Of a DNA stretch of 11,985 bases, positions 1-7,805 are shown in pieces. The notes beneath the pieces were generated by a model. It was given only the letters and a program-made list of their open reading frames with translations. It made no database searches and was not told the origin of the DNA. The stretch spans positions 1-11,985 of the forward strand of contig JAEYPY010000235.1 in assembly GCA_023410295.1 (NCBI GenBank), in the 5' to 3' direction. The translations under genes were made by a program, and so were the position numbers. The stretch comes from Pseudomonadota bacterium (GTDB lineage: Bacteria > Pseudomonadota > Alphaproteobacteria > Caulobacterales > Aquidulcibacteraceae). Position 1 is the first letter of the stretch. Every line of letters begins with the position of its first letter.

Positions 1-27
1 GATCTAATGCATAGATGTCCCCGCGGC

Positions 28-35
28 AGGGGGGG
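28..35 (+). promoter_or_regulatory. Ribosome binding site choosing the GTG start at 42
   Basis: AGGGGGGG lies 6 nt before the GTG at 42. The in-frame ATG at 15 has no comparable site in the 14 bases available upstream. This favours a protein 9 residues shorter than the longest reading. Confidence 0.55.
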
Positions 36-41
36 CATCCC

Positions 42-845
42 GTGGAACTGACGGTCGGAATTCCCGTATTCAACGAGGAGTTCGGCATCTATCGCTCGAT
101 CAGCTCCGTCCTGAACCAGTCATGGCAGGGCGATTACGAGATTTTGGTCGTCGATGATGGTTCAACCGACGACACCGCCGCCAACGTGCGCCGGCTGGCC
201 GAGACGTTTTCTCAGATCCGGCTTGTGCAGCACCCTCAGAACATGGGCCGCCCCGCAGCGCGCAGCACGCTCGCACGCGAAGCGCGCGGGAAATGGTTCG
301 CCATGCTCGACGCGGACGACGAGTGGTATCCAGACAAGCTGGAGCGACAGTTCGCGCACATCGCCGAGCTCGAAGCCGAAGGCCGCGACACCGCGCGCAT
401 CATGGTCTGCGGCAACATCCACCACGTCGATCTCGACACTGGCCACGAGCGGATCAAGAACTTCTACGAGGGTTACGGCAAGGCCGGTTACGACGTCGCT
501 CGCGTATTGAAAGGTGACAACGCGCCGATCTCCCAATTCGCATTGCTGCGCACCAACTTCCTGCAAGAGATTGGCGACTTCGATCCATCGCTGCGGCGCG
601 CGCAGGATTGGGACTTCCTGATCCGCTTCTTCCTCAAAGGCGGCGAGACGACCTGGCTGCCGAACCCACCATTGGCAATGTTCTATTTTCGGCGCGGCGG
701 CCGCGACCCACGCCAAGTCGAAGACTGCATGATGCGCGTGATCGACAAGCACCTAGCGGAATATCGCCGCAACGGTGTCGATCCCGATGCGGTGCGCGCC
801 TCGATCCAGGGCTACATCGCGAGCTTCCGCCAGGACGCCGCCTGA
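42..845 (+). CDS. Family 2 glycosyltransferase (first of three)
   Basis: Predicted cytoplasmic or membrane-associated GT-A fold transferase that moves a sugar from a nucleotide-sugar donor to a glycan acceptor. From the GTG at 42 the protein is 267 residues. It opens with the GT2 strand ELTVGIPVFNEE, then VVDDGSTDDT (about 36-45), the metal/nucleotide motif MLDADDEW (DADD at about 90-93) and a QDWD motif (about 188-191) where the family usually has its catalytic acidic residue. No membrane segment is visible. An ATG at 15 is in frame, but the GTG at 42 has a strong ribosome site (AGGGGGGG at 28-35, 6-nt gap) and starts right at the conserved fold, so I prefer it. Its stop overlaps the next start (TGATG), which implies coupled translation. 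Donor and acceptor cannot be read from sequence. Confidence 0.9.
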   Translation: MELTVGIPVFNEEFGIYRSISSVLNQSWQGDYEILVVDDGSTDDTAANVRRLAETFSQIRLVQHPQNMGRPAARSTLAREARGKWFAMLDADDEWYPDKLERQFAHIAELEAEGRDTARIMVCGNIHHVDLDTGHERIKNFYEGYGKAGYDVARVLKGDNAPISQFALLRTNFLQEIGDFDPSLRRAQDWDFLIRFFLKGGETTWLPNPPLAMFYFRRGGRDPRQVEDCMMRVIDKHLAEYRRNGVDPDAVRASIQGYIASFRQDAA

Positions 846-2047
846 TGCGCATCGTCCTCGCCAACAAGCATTTCCTGGGACTGGCCGGCGGCGCCGAACG
901 CAACATTGCCGATCTCGCCAATTGGCTCGCGCGCCGCGGCCACGACGTCTTCATCGTCTCCGAGACGAAGCATGGGCAAGCCTCGGCCTTCCCGCTCGAC
1001 ACGCACGTGCATGTCGTCATTCCGACCGATGACGTTCGCGGCAAGGTCGACCACGTCGCCATGGAATATTGGGATGACCCCGATCGCCTGGGGTGGGCCA
1101 ATCAGTCATTCTCGATGCGCAGCAAGTGGGGTTTCACCGTCCGGCGCCTCCAGCCGGACGTGATCCTCACCTTCCTGCCGCACACCTCCACGATGCTGCT
1201 GCAGGAGCTGCGCGACGAGTTTCCGATCATCGTCACCAATCAGAGCGATCCTGCCGTCGACTATTTCAGCGACAAGCACAGCGCCGATCCGACCGAGAAG
1301 GCGCTACGCCTGCACAGCCTGGGCTACGCGGCTGCGGTGCATTTCCTGCTGCCTGAGTTCGTCCAGAAGATGCCGGCCTGGGTGCAGACCAAATCCATTG
1401 TCGTCCCGAACGCCGCGCCGATCGGTCGGTACCGCCGCGATGACGTTCTGCGCAACCGTGTGATCGCGGTCGGCCGCCTCGAACCAAATAAGGGCTTCGC
1501 GCTGCTGATCGACGCTTTCGCGCATGTCGCGCGCAGTCATCCGGATTGGCAGCTGCACCTGTTCGGCCGCGGCCCCGAGGATCAGACGCTGCGCACACGC
1601 ATCCGGCGCCATCGGCTGCAGCGCAACGTCATCATGCGCGGTTTCGCCTCAGAGCCCGTGGCGGAGATGGCCAAGTCGGACATCTTCGTCATTCCCTCAG
1701 TCTACGAAGGCTGGGGCCTCACCCTAACCGAAGCGATGTCCGTCGGCCTCGCCTCGATCGGCTTCGCCGATTGCTCCGGCGTCAATACGCTGATCCATGA
1801 CGACGCCAACGGCGTGCTGGTGGCGCAAAGGTCGGCAGAGGATCTCGCCGAGGCGATCAATAACCTCATCACCGATGAACCGCGCCGCGCGCGCCTCGGT
1901 CGTGAAGCGCTGATCTACGTTTCGCAATACTCCGCCGACGCCATCTACGGCCAATGGGAAGCGGAGATCGCCAAGTTCGCCGGGAGTGCGCGACATGCGC
2001 GGGATCACCATCGGGATTCCAGCCTACAACGGACGGAAGACGCTTGA
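845..2047 (+). CDS. Family 4 glycosyltransferase (GT-B fold)
   Basis: Predicted retaining glycosyltransferase of 400 residues, acting on a lipid-linked or surface glycan. The N-terminal acceptor domain begins MRIVLANKHF and has a glycine-rich loop (GLAGGAERN, 12-20). The C-terminal donor domain has VGRLEPNKG (209-217), the strand LHLFGRGPE, and the E-x7-E motif EGWGLTLTE with Glu288 and Glu296, which binds the nucleotide sugar in this family. The reading frame is open upstream to 608, but the ATG at 845 overlaps the previous stop as TGATG, has AGGA at 832-835, and begins exactly at the first beta strand. The last 20 or so residues (charged, His/Arg-rich) overlap the next gene by 53 bp and are probably not part of the fold. 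GT2 and GT4 genes side by side suggest stepwise building of one oligosaccharide. Confidence 0.9.
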   Translation: MRIVLANKHFLGLAGGAERNIADLANWLARRGHDVFIVSETKHGQASAFPLDTHVHVVIPTDDVRGKVDHVAMEYWDDPDRLGWANQSFSMRSKWGFTVRRLQPDVILTFLPHTSTMLLQELRDEFPIIVTNQSDPAVDYFSDKHSADPTEKALRLHSLGYAAAVHFLLPEFVQKMPAWVQTKSIVVPNAAPIGRYRRDDVLRNRVIAVGRLEPNKGFALLIDAFAHVARSHPDWQLHLFGRGPEDQTLRTRIRRHRLQRNVIMRGFASEPVAEMAKSDIFVIPSVYEGWGLTLTEAMSVGLASIGFADCSGVNTLIHDDANGVLVAQRSAEDLAEAINNLITDEPRRARLGREALIYVSQYSADAIYGQWEAEIAKFAGSARHARDHHRDSSLQRTEDA

Positions 2048-3008
2048 ACGGGCGCTCGACAGCGCACTTTCTCAAACGATCCGGCTGCCGTACGAAATTC
2101 TGATCGTCGATGACGGCTCGGCTGACACCAGCGCCAATATCGCGCTTTCCTATGCGCTGATGTTTCCGAGCCTGGTGCGCCTCATCCGCACGCCGAACCG
2201 CGGCGTCGCCGCCGCGCGCAACACGATCGTCGCCAACGCGCTCTACGATCACTTGACCTGGCTCGACGCCGACGACGTCTACGGCCCCGAGAAACTCGAG
2301 CTGCAATACGACGCGCTGATGCTGTCGAACGCTTTGGCGCACTTGGCGCCGGCGAACCCTTACATGATGCTCTTCAGCCCGTTCTACCTGAACAGCGTCA
2401 TCTATAGTTTCGACCGCTACCTCTCCGACCCGATCACGCACATTCTAAGTGGCGACTTCAGGGCGTACCTCTGGGCCTCCTTGACGGCGACCGAGAGCTA
2501 CCGCCGCGTCGGCCCCTTCAATGAAACGCTGCACCGCTCGGAAGACACGGACTGGCTGCTACGCTTCATCATGTCCGGCGGCGAGCTCACGACCACGACC
2601 GGCAAGCCGTTGATGGAGTACCAATTCTCGACCGACCGCGACGGCGCACGCGTCGAGTACAGCTTCCGCTACATGCTGGAGGTCTATGGCGCTGAGATGA
2701 AGCAGCGCGGTCTCTACGAAGAATTCGTGCCGCGCCGTTATTGGGAGATCTCGAACTTTTACCATCGCAATAAGCGCTGGAAGGACATGTGGCGGTGCCG
2801 CGCCATGGCCGCCGCGCTCGATCCAGAACGCTTTCGTGAGCGGCTAGAGACCGAGCTACGCGCACTCAAAGATCCCGAGCAGCAGCTTGGAATACGGCAG
2901 TTCTGCAAGAGCGTCAGCTGCGCCAATGCGCCGGTGCGTTCAGACAAAATAAAGCCCCGCGCGGCGGGCGGGGCTGAAGAGGGGAATGAGGAAACGGCGT
3001 CAGCCTAG
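1995..3008 (+). CDS. Family 2 glycosyltransferase (second GT2)
   Basis: Predicted GT-A fold sugar transferase, 337 residues. It shows ITIGIPAYNG at the N terminus, LIVDDGSADTS (37-46), NRGVAAARNT (68-77), the DADD metal motif at 91-94, and SEDTDW (182-187) in the position of the catalytic base. The ATG at 1995 has GGGAG at 1982-1986 with an 8-nt gap; a GTG at 1986 is also in frame but falls on that site. The gene overlaps the GT4 gene by 53 bp, so the three transferases are probably one transcription unit. Oddity: the last 25 or so residues (from about RSDKIKPRAAGG) are low-complexity and encoded across a terminator-shaped hairpin, so the natural C terminus may once have been shorter. The specific sugar is unknown. 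Confidence 0.88.
   Translation: MRGITIGIPAYNGRKTLERALDSALSQTIRLPYEILIVDDGSADTSANIALSYALMFPSLVRLIRTPNRGVAAARNTIVANALYDHLTWLDADDVYGPEKLELQYDALMLSNALAHLAPANPYMMLFSPFYLNSVIYSFDRYLSDPITHILSGDFRAYLWASLTATESYRRVGPFNETLHRSEDTDWLLRFIMSGGELTTTTGKPLMEYQFSTDRDGARVEYSFRYMLEVYGAEMKQRGLYEEFVPRRYWEISNFYHRNKRWKDMWRCRAMAAALDPERFRERLETELRALKDPEQQLGIRQFCKSVSCANAPVRSDKIKPRAAGGAEEGNEETASA
2943..2975 (-). terminator. Rho-independent terminator for a leftward transcript
   Basis: AGCCCCGC (2953-2960) and GCGGGGCT (2968-2975) form a perfect 8-bp stem with a 7-nt loop. Read on the minus strand, the stem is followed directly by TTATTTTG, the expected U-rich tail. On the plus strand the stem is followed by GAAGAGG, with no T run. 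The polarity therefore points left, although no minus-strand gene lies to its right until the receptor region. It sits inside the 3' end of the second GT2 gene. Confidence 0.6.
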
Positions 3009-3170
3009 CCCGGAGCCGTAAACAGGATGTGGCCACCAGCGCCGGAATTAGCCGAAGGTCGCCCTTTCCGCCGCACCGCCTCCCTTATTCCTCTCACGCC
3101 CGCCCCTCGTCCCGCCCGCCGCGCCCAGCGTTTCCCTAACCACCCCCTTCGCTTGACGGCCGCGTCTTAT
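3009..3170. other. Gene-free gap with pyrimidine-rich tract
   Basis: No convincing gene is seen here. Positions 3061-3150 on the plus strand are about 78% pyrimidine (70 of 90 bases by hand count), with runs such as CCTCCC and CACCCCC. A minus-strand frame across it (3048-3287) gives only a low-complexity Arg/Gly-rich peptide that overlaps the receptor start, so I do not call it. The tract could be part of a leftward untranslated RNA ending at the terminator at 2943-2975. Confidence 0.4.
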
Positions 3171-3198
3171 AATCTTCACTCGCGCGTGAATTAATATT
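3171..3198. promoter_or_regulatory. 28-bp inverted repeat, probable TetR-type operator (receptor arm)
   Basis: Arms AATCTTCACTC and GAATTAATATT flank GCGCGT; 8 of 11 arm positions are complementary. A perfect inner pair TTCAC-N6-GTGAA (3175-3190) overlaps it with a slightly shifted centre. A TATAAT box (3168-3173) overlaps the left edge and TTGACA (3197-3202) the right edge, so a bound protein would cover promoter elements. It matches the inverted repeat at 10928-10955 at 22 of 28 positions. The ATG of the receptor is 77 nt downstream. Assignment to the TetR protein at 7083 is inferred. Confidence 0.7.
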
Positions 3199-3275
3199 GA
3201 CAGGTCTGAGAACACGCGCGACCCTCCCGCTATCGCGCCGAAAGAGCGCCGCCGACAACGGCAAAGGGGAGGACC

Positions 3276-5414
3276 ATGAAAATCCACGCTTTGTGGCTAA
3301 GCGCGTCTGTTCTGACGCTGGGCTGGAGCGGCCTTGCCGCGGCGCAAACGTCGCCGGGCCAAGAAGCCGAAGATTCCGGCGAGATCGTCGTCACGGCCGA
3401 ACGCCGCAGCACCAATTTGCAGACCACGCCGATCGCAGCGACAGTGCTGACCGGCGATGATCTCGCCAACGCCGGCGTCACCAACGTCGATCAGCTGCAG
3501 TTCATTTCGCCCGGCGCCGTCGTCAACAATTTCGGCCAGGGCATCGACTTCAACATCCGAGGCATCGGCAAAGCCGAGCACAACACGCAGACCACCACCG
3601 GCGTCATCACCTATCGCGACGGTGTCGCCACCTTCCCCGGCTATTTCACGGCCGAGCCCTATTACGACATCGCGCGCGTTGAAATCCTGCGTGGGCCGCA
3701 AGGCACCTTCGTCGGCCAAAACGCGACCGGCGGGGCAGTGTTCGTCACCTCGAACAATCCCGTCATCGGCGGCGGCTATCATGGCTATGGCCAGGTCGGC
3801 ATCGGCAATTTCAATTATTTCGGCGCGCAAGGCGCGGTGAATCTGCCGATCAGCGACACCCTCGCCGCACGCGTCGCCTTCAACTCCGACATGCGCGACA
3901 GCTTCTACGACATCGAAGGCACCAACGTCGGCGATGACGGCGTGAAGACATTCAGCGGGCGCCTTGGCGTGCTGTGGGAGCCGAACGAAGCGCTCTCGGT
4001 GCTGTTCAAGACCGACGCCAATTATCTCGATCTCAGCGGCTATCCGTCCGATCCGGTCAACTCACCGAACGACCCGTTCGAGATCACGGCGAATGCGCCT
4101 GCGATGGCGCTCGACCGCTTCGTCCGGTCGGTGCTGGAAGTCAATTACGAGTTTGGCAGCGGCATCACCCTGCGCTCGGTCAGCGGCTACCAGGACGGCA
4201 CAACCATGTATCGCGCCGACCTCGACGGCACGAGCGTCGGCAACAGCACCTTCGTCGACGATGTCGATGAGACGATCTGGTCGCAGGAATTCAATCTGAT
4301 CTCGCCAGACGATGGCCCGATCACCTGGATCCTCGGCGCGTACTATCAATACGACGTCTACAATTTCCCGGATGGCGAGTTCATTATCGGCGTGCCGCCG
4401 GGGAGCGTGTTCACAGAGTATGTGCTGCAGGGCGAGAATCCGAAAGAAGCCTCCGCGCTGTTCGGCCAGATCACGTTCGAATTGCCGCGCGGCTTCGAGC
4501 TTCAACTTGGCGCACGCTATGCCGAGACCAGCACCGAAAACGAGATCACAGTCAGCCAGTACGGCACGCCGATCTCGCAGCAGCAAAGCGCCGAATGGTC
4601 GAACCTGTCCGGCAAGGTCGCGCTGAACTGGACGGTGGACGATCACAACTTCCTCTACGCGTTCGTCGCCACCGGCTTCCGCCCGGGCGGCCTCAACGTG
4701 CCGGTGGGCTTCGGCGTGCCCGATCCATTCGATGAGGAATTGGTCACCAATTATGAAATCGGCTGGAAGGCCGGCTGGCTCGACGGCCGCGTCCGCACCC
4801 AGGTCAACGCCTATTACAACGACTACGAGAACTTCCAGGTCATCATTGGCTACCCTGACCTTCCGGTGTTCGGCTTCGAACTCAATTCGCCGAACCCAAC
4901 CGAGATTTACGGATTTGAAGCCCAACTCGAAGCCGTCTTCGGCAACTTCTCAATCGATGCCGGCCTCGGCTGGCTTCAGAGCGAGATCGGCGAATTCTAC
5001 GCCACCGATCCGCGCGCGATCTCCATCACAGCATGCGATCCGGAAACCGGACCGACCAGCCTTTCCTGCATCAATCTCGGCGGTCACGATCAAACCTATG
5101 CGCCCGAACTCACCTTCAACTTAGGCGCCCAATACATCTTCAACCTGCCCGGCGGCTCAACGCTGACGCCGCGGCTCAATTACGGGCACATCTCCGAGCA
5201 ATGGGCGACGCTGTTCCAAAATGAAGCCCGCGGCGATTTGGTTGAAGAGCGCAACATCTTCAACGCGCAACTTGCCTGGGCCAACGACGATTTCGTCGCC
5301 ACGCTGTGGGCAACCAATTTGACCGACGAGCACTATGTCGCGGCGATCAATTCCGGTCTCCGCTTCGCCGGGCCGCCGCGCCAGTTTGGCCTGCGCTTGC
5401 TGAAGGCGTTCTGA
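3276..5414 (+). CDS. TonB-dependent outer membrane receptor
   Basis: Predicted 22-strand outer membrane barrel that takes up a ligand using energy passed from TonB-ExbB-ExbD. The protein is 712 residues. A signal peptide (MKIHALWLSASVLTLG...LAAA) is probably cut before Gln24. A TonB box, EIVVTA, lies at 36-41. The plug domain follows (about 45-165), with NIRGIG, DIARVEILRGPQGT and GQNATGGAVFVTSNNP. The barrel ends in the expected terminal aromatic, LRLLKAF. Two cysteines (587 and 598) lie close together in what is probably a surface loop. The start has GGGGAGGA at 3266-3273. It is the first gene of the operon with the ligase and TetR genes, so the ligand is more likely an organic compound than iron; no siderophore genes are present. 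Barrel sequence alone does not reveal the ligand. Confidence 0.95.
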   Translation: MKIHALWLSASVLTLGWSGLAAAQTSPGQEAEDSGEIVVTAERRSTNLQTTPIAATVLTGDDLANAGVTNVDQLQFISPGAVVNNFGQGIDFNIRGIGKAEHNTQTTTGVITYRDGVATFPGYFTAEPYYDIARVEILRGPQGTFVGQNATGGAVFVTSNNPVIGGGYHGYGQVGIGNFNYFGAQGAVNLPISDTLAARVAFNSDMRDSFYDIEGTNVGDDGVKTFSGRLGVLWEPNEALSVLFKTDANYLDLSGYPSDPVNSPNDPFEITANAPAMALDRFVRSVLEVNYEFGSGITLRSVSGYQDGTTMYRADLDGTSVGNSTFVDDVDETIWSQEFNLISPDDGPITWILGAYYQYDVYNFPDGEFIIGVPPGSVFTEYVLQGENPKEASALFGQITFELPRGFELQLGARYAETSTENEITVSQYGTPISQQQSAEWSNLSGKVALNWTVDDHNFLYAFVATGFRPGGLNVPVGFGVPDPFDEELVTNYEIGWKAGWLDGRVRTQVNAYYNDYENFQVIIGYPDLPVFGFELNSPNPTEIYGFEAQLEAVFGNFSIDAGLGWLQSEIGEFYATDPRAISITACDPETGPTSLSCINLGGHDQTYAPELTFNLGAQYIFNLPGGSTLTPRLNYGHISEQWATLFQNEARGDLVEERNIFNAQLAWANDDFVATLWATNLTDEHYVAAINSGLRFAGPPRQFGLRLLKAF

Positions 5415-5424
5415 TCCTCCCAAG

Positions 5425-5460
5425 CGGCCGCCGCGTTGCTTCACCAGCAGCCGGCGGCCG
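5425..5460 (+). other. Strong RNA hairpin between receptor and ligase genes
   Basis: CGGCCGCCG (5425-5433) pairs perfectly with CGGCGGCCG (5452-5460). Inside, TTGCT (5436-5440) pairs with AGCAG (5446-5450, one G-U) around a TCACC loop. No T run follows, so it is not a normal intrinsic terminator. It lies in the 73-nt gap of the operon and could protect the upstream receptor message from 3' decay or lower expression of the downstream genes. Confidence 0.6.
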
Positions 5461-5487
5461 TACTCCGTCCGCTCCAAGCCAAGGCTC

Positions 5488-7086
5488 ATGCAAAGCTACG
5501 CTCTGACCATCGACAAGTTTCTCGACCACGCCGCCAAATGGTGCGCGGGTCGCGAGATCGTGACAGGCGATGGCGGCAAGGTCGTGGGGCGCATCGGGTA
5601 TGGCGAACTGCACACGCGCGCCAACCTGCTTTCAGGCGCCTTGCTCAGCCTTGGACTTCGCGCGGGCGATCGCGTCGGCACGCTGGCGTGGAACACACAG
5701 CATCATCTGGAGACATACTTCGCGACCATGGGCGCTGGCCTCGTCTGCCACACGCTCAATCCGCGCCTCACCGTCGCGCACCTCGCGGCGATGATCAACG
5801 AAGCGGAGAACAAGGCCCTCGCCGTCTCCTCCAATCTGGCGCCGCTCGCAGCCAAGCTCGCCCCGCTCTGCCCTTCGCTCAAGCACGTCATCGTCATGGA
5901 CGGCGGCCCCGCACCGCACGACCTCGATGGCGCGAATCTCCGCGTCTGGCGCCACGATGCGCTGATCGAAAGCCATGGCGCGCCCGCCACGTGGGGCGGC
6001 TTCGATGAAGAGAGCGCCGCCGGCCTTTGCTACACCTCGGGCACCACAGGTGCGCCGAAGGGCGTGCTCTACACGCATCGCTCGAACTATCTGCATACCT
6101 TGCGCGCATTGCAGGCCGATGCGGTCGCGCTCACCGGCGCCGACACGCTGCTGCTCGCGGTGCCGATGTTTCACGCCAATGGCTGGGGCCTGCCCTTCGC
6201 CGCGCCCGCTGTCGGCGCGAAACTCGTTCTGCCCGGACGCCAGACCGACGGCGCGAGCCTCACGGCGCTGTTGCGCAACGAGGGCGTCACCATCGCCGCC
6301 GGCGTGCAGACGGTTTGGCTCGGCGTGCTCGATCATCTCGATGCAACGGGCGGTGAGTTGCCAGACTTGAAGCGCGTGCTCATCGGCGGCGCCAAGTGTC
6401 CCGAGACGCTGATCAAGCGCATGGAATCTCGTCTCGGCGCGCGCGTGCAAACCAGCTGGGGCATGACTGAGCTATCGCCAATTGGCACAATCGCGCCGCC
6501 GTTCGAAGCGCCGACCGAGGCTTCGGGCCGCGCGCCCATGGGCCTCGATCTCAAGCTCACGGACGTTGAAGGCGTGAGGCTGCCGCAGCAACGCGGCGTT
6601 GTCGGCCATCTCAAGGTCAAAGGCGCCAGCGTCGTCGACCGCTACTTCAAGGCCGACGCCGATGCGCTCGACGAGGAAGGCTATTTCGATACCGGCGACC
6701 TGGCGCAGATCGATGCGGCCGGCAATCTCACCATTTGCGGGCGCTCGAAAGATCTCATCAAGTCGGGCGGTGAATGGATCAATCCGGCCGAGCTTGAAGA
6801 CATTATTGGCCGCCATCCCGATGTCGGCCTCGTCGCCGTGATTGGCCGCGAGGACGAAAAGTGGGGTGAGCGCCCCTTGCTTATCGTCGAGCCGCGCCAG
6901 GGTCAGACCCCAGACACCCAGGCGCTCCTGCGCATGCTGCGCGGCAAGGTCGCAGATTGGTGGATTCCCGATTCTGTCGTGCTGATTGACGCCATGCCGC
7001 TCGCGGCGACAGGAAAGATTGACAAGCACCGTCTGCGCGCTGACTACGCCAAGAGAGAGATTTCAGCTCAAGGAGTGCATCGTTGA
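5488..7086 (+). CDS. AMP-forming acyl-CoA ligase, AlkK-like
   Basis: Predicted cytoplasmic enzyme that activates a carboxylic acid with ATP and CoA to an acyl-CoA through an acyl-AMP intermediate. The 532 residues cover the full ANL superfamily fold: YTSGTTGAPKG (182-192, phosphate loop), MFHANGWG (227-234), SWGMTELSP (323-331), YFDTGDL (399-405), GRSKDLIKSGGEW (418-430) and the catalytic lysine in ATGKIDK (Lys510). The N-terminal half (AWNTQHHLETYFA, CHTLNPRL) and overall layout resemble medium-chain fatty acyl-CoA ligases such as AlkK more than aryl-CoA ligases, but substrate choice is not certain. The ATG is preceded only by AAGG at 5481-5484 (3-nt gap), so initiation may be modest. It follows the receptor by 73 nt and overlaps the tetR-like gene by 4 nt, which points to co-expression and a catabolic role for the imported compound. 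Confidence 0.92.
   Translation: MQSYALTIDKFLDHAAKWCAGREIVTGDGGKVVGRIGYGELHTRANLLSGALLSLGLRAGDRVGTLAWNTQHHLETYFATMGAGLVCHTLNPRLTVAHLAAMINEAENKALAVSSNLAPLAAKLAPLCPSLKHVIVMDGGPAPHDLDGANLRVWRHDALIESHGAPATWGGFDEESAAGLCYTSGTTGAPKGVLYTHRSNYLHTLRALQADAVALTGADTLLLAVPMFHANGWGLPFAAPAVGAKLVLPGRQTDGASLTALLRNEGVTIAAGVQTVWLGVLDHLDATGGELPDLKRVLIGGAKCPETLIKRMESRLGARVQTSWGMTELSPIGTIAPPFEAPTEASGRAPMGLDLKLTDVEGVRLPQQRGVVGHLKVKGASVVDRYFKADADALDEEGYFDTGDLAQIDAAGNLTICGRSKDLIKSGGEWINPAELEDIIGRHPDVGLVAVIGREDEKWGERPLLIVEPRQGQTPDTQALLRMLRGKVADWWIPDSVVLIDAMPLAATGKIDKHRLRADYAKREISAQGVHR
7070..7075 (+). promoter_or_regulatory. Ribosome binding site fixing the TTG start at 7083
   Basis: AAGGAG stands 7 nt before TTG at 7083, inside the 3' end of the ligase gene. 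No ATG or GTG nearby is as well placed, so the regulator most likely starts with TTG, overlapping the ligase stop as TTGA. Confidence 0.75.
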
Positions 7087-7805
7087 GCGGCGTAACACGC
7101 GCACGCGCCACGGCGCCGAAGAAGACCGCAGCGACAGCGAAAGACGCTGCGCGCAAGCGCCGCCCGCGCACCAAGGCCGAGCAGCGCGCCGAGAGTCTCG
7201 AACAGATTCTCGACGCGGCGGAGTATCTCTTCTCCAAGCACGGCCTCTATGGCGTGACGCTGCGCGACGTCGCCGAGCGCGTCGGCATCCACACGACGCT
7301 GCTGCACTATTATTTCAAGGACAAAACCAACCTTTTCGAAGCGGTGTTCGCGCGCCGCGCCGGCGTCACCAGCGGCCGGCGCATGGTCGCGCTGGAAGAA
7401 TATGAAGCCGCCGCCGGCGACAAGCCCACGGTCGAAGGCGCACTCCACGCCTTCCTGGATACCGATCTCGATCTCTATTACGAAGGCGGCGAGCTCTGGA
7501 TGAACTACGCCGCCTTCTGCGCCCGTGTCAGCAACACGCCCGAGGGCGCCAAGCTGATGGACGAGCACTTCGACCCGGTGGTGTTAAAGCTCGTCAGCAT
7601 CCTGAAGCGCGCTCTTCCAGATTATTCGGATGAGGACATTTTCTGGGGCTACCACTTCGTCACTGGCGCCCTGATGAACACGCTCGCGCGAACCGGCCGG
7701 ATTGACCGTCTCTCGGGCGGCATCTGCCGCTCGGACGATTTTCCGGCGGTGAAGCAGCGCATCGCCAAATTCATGGCGGCCGGGTTCACCGCACTCAAGC
7801 GCTGA
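7083..7805 (+). CDS. TetR/AcrR-family transcriptional regulator
   Basis: Predicted DNA-binding repressor that releases DNA on binding a small ligand. It has 240 residues. A basic, Lys/Arg/Ala-rich tail (1-35) precedes the TetR N-terminal helix-turn-helix (about 39-85): ILDAAEYLFSKHG, VTLRDVAERVGIH, then LLHYYFKDKTNLFEAVF, the usual end of this domain. The remaining helical ligand domain (about 90-240) is divergent. The start is TTG, overlapping the ligase stop by 4 nt, with a good ribosome site. As the last gene of the receptor operon, it would be controlled by its own target promoter. Two matching inverted repeats lie at the two ends of the module (3171-3198 and 10928-10955) and are the obvious candidate targets. 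The inducer may be the imported compound or its acyl-CoA, as in many TetR regulators of catabolism. This is inference. Confidence 0.93.
   Translation: MSGVTRARATAPKKTAATAKDAARKRRPRTKAEQRAESLEQILDAAEYLFSKHGLYGVTLRDVAERVGIHTTLLHYYFKDKTNLFEAVFARRAGVTSGRRMVALEEYEAAAGDKPTVEGALHAFLDTDLDLYYEGGELWMNYAAFCARVSNTPEGAKLMDEHFDPVVLKLVSILKRALPDYSDEDIFWGYHFVTGALMNTLARTGRIDRLSGGICRSDDFPAVKQRIAKFMAAGFTALKR

Noticed and set aside
1..51. Frame open from the window edge to TGA at 49-51, possibly the 3' end of an upstream gene overlapping the first GT2.
   Set aside because: It includes CTA and AGA, uncommon in this GC-rich DNA, and other frames stop at 5-7 (TAA) and 12-14 (TAG), which are equally good ends. Too short to decide.
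608..844. Upstream in-frame extension of the GT4 gene.
   Set aside because: It lies wholly within the first GT2 gene and encodes an Arg/Pro-rich peptide; the ATG at 845 begins at the first conserved strand of the fold.
3153..3173. TTGACG followed by TATAAT as a housekeeping promoter for the receptor.
   Set aside because: The spacer is only 9 nt, too short for a normal sigma-70 type promoter. The TATAAT box may still be used with a poor -35, since it holds the same place as GATAAT in the other arm.
3048..3287. Minus-strand reading frame across the gap before the receptor gene.
   Set aside because: It yields a low-complexity Arg/Gly-rich peptide, overlaps the receptor start and resembles no known family.
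4062..4925. Long minus-strand frame inside the receptor gene.
   Set aside because: A frame shadow of GC-rich coding DNA; repetitive Val/Ala/Asp/Arg composition with no motifs, and the plus strand has a complete receptor.
5632..6450. Long minus-strand frame inside the acyl-CoA ligase gene.
   Set aside because: The plus-strand frame has all ligase motifs; the opposite frame has none and arises from codon bias.
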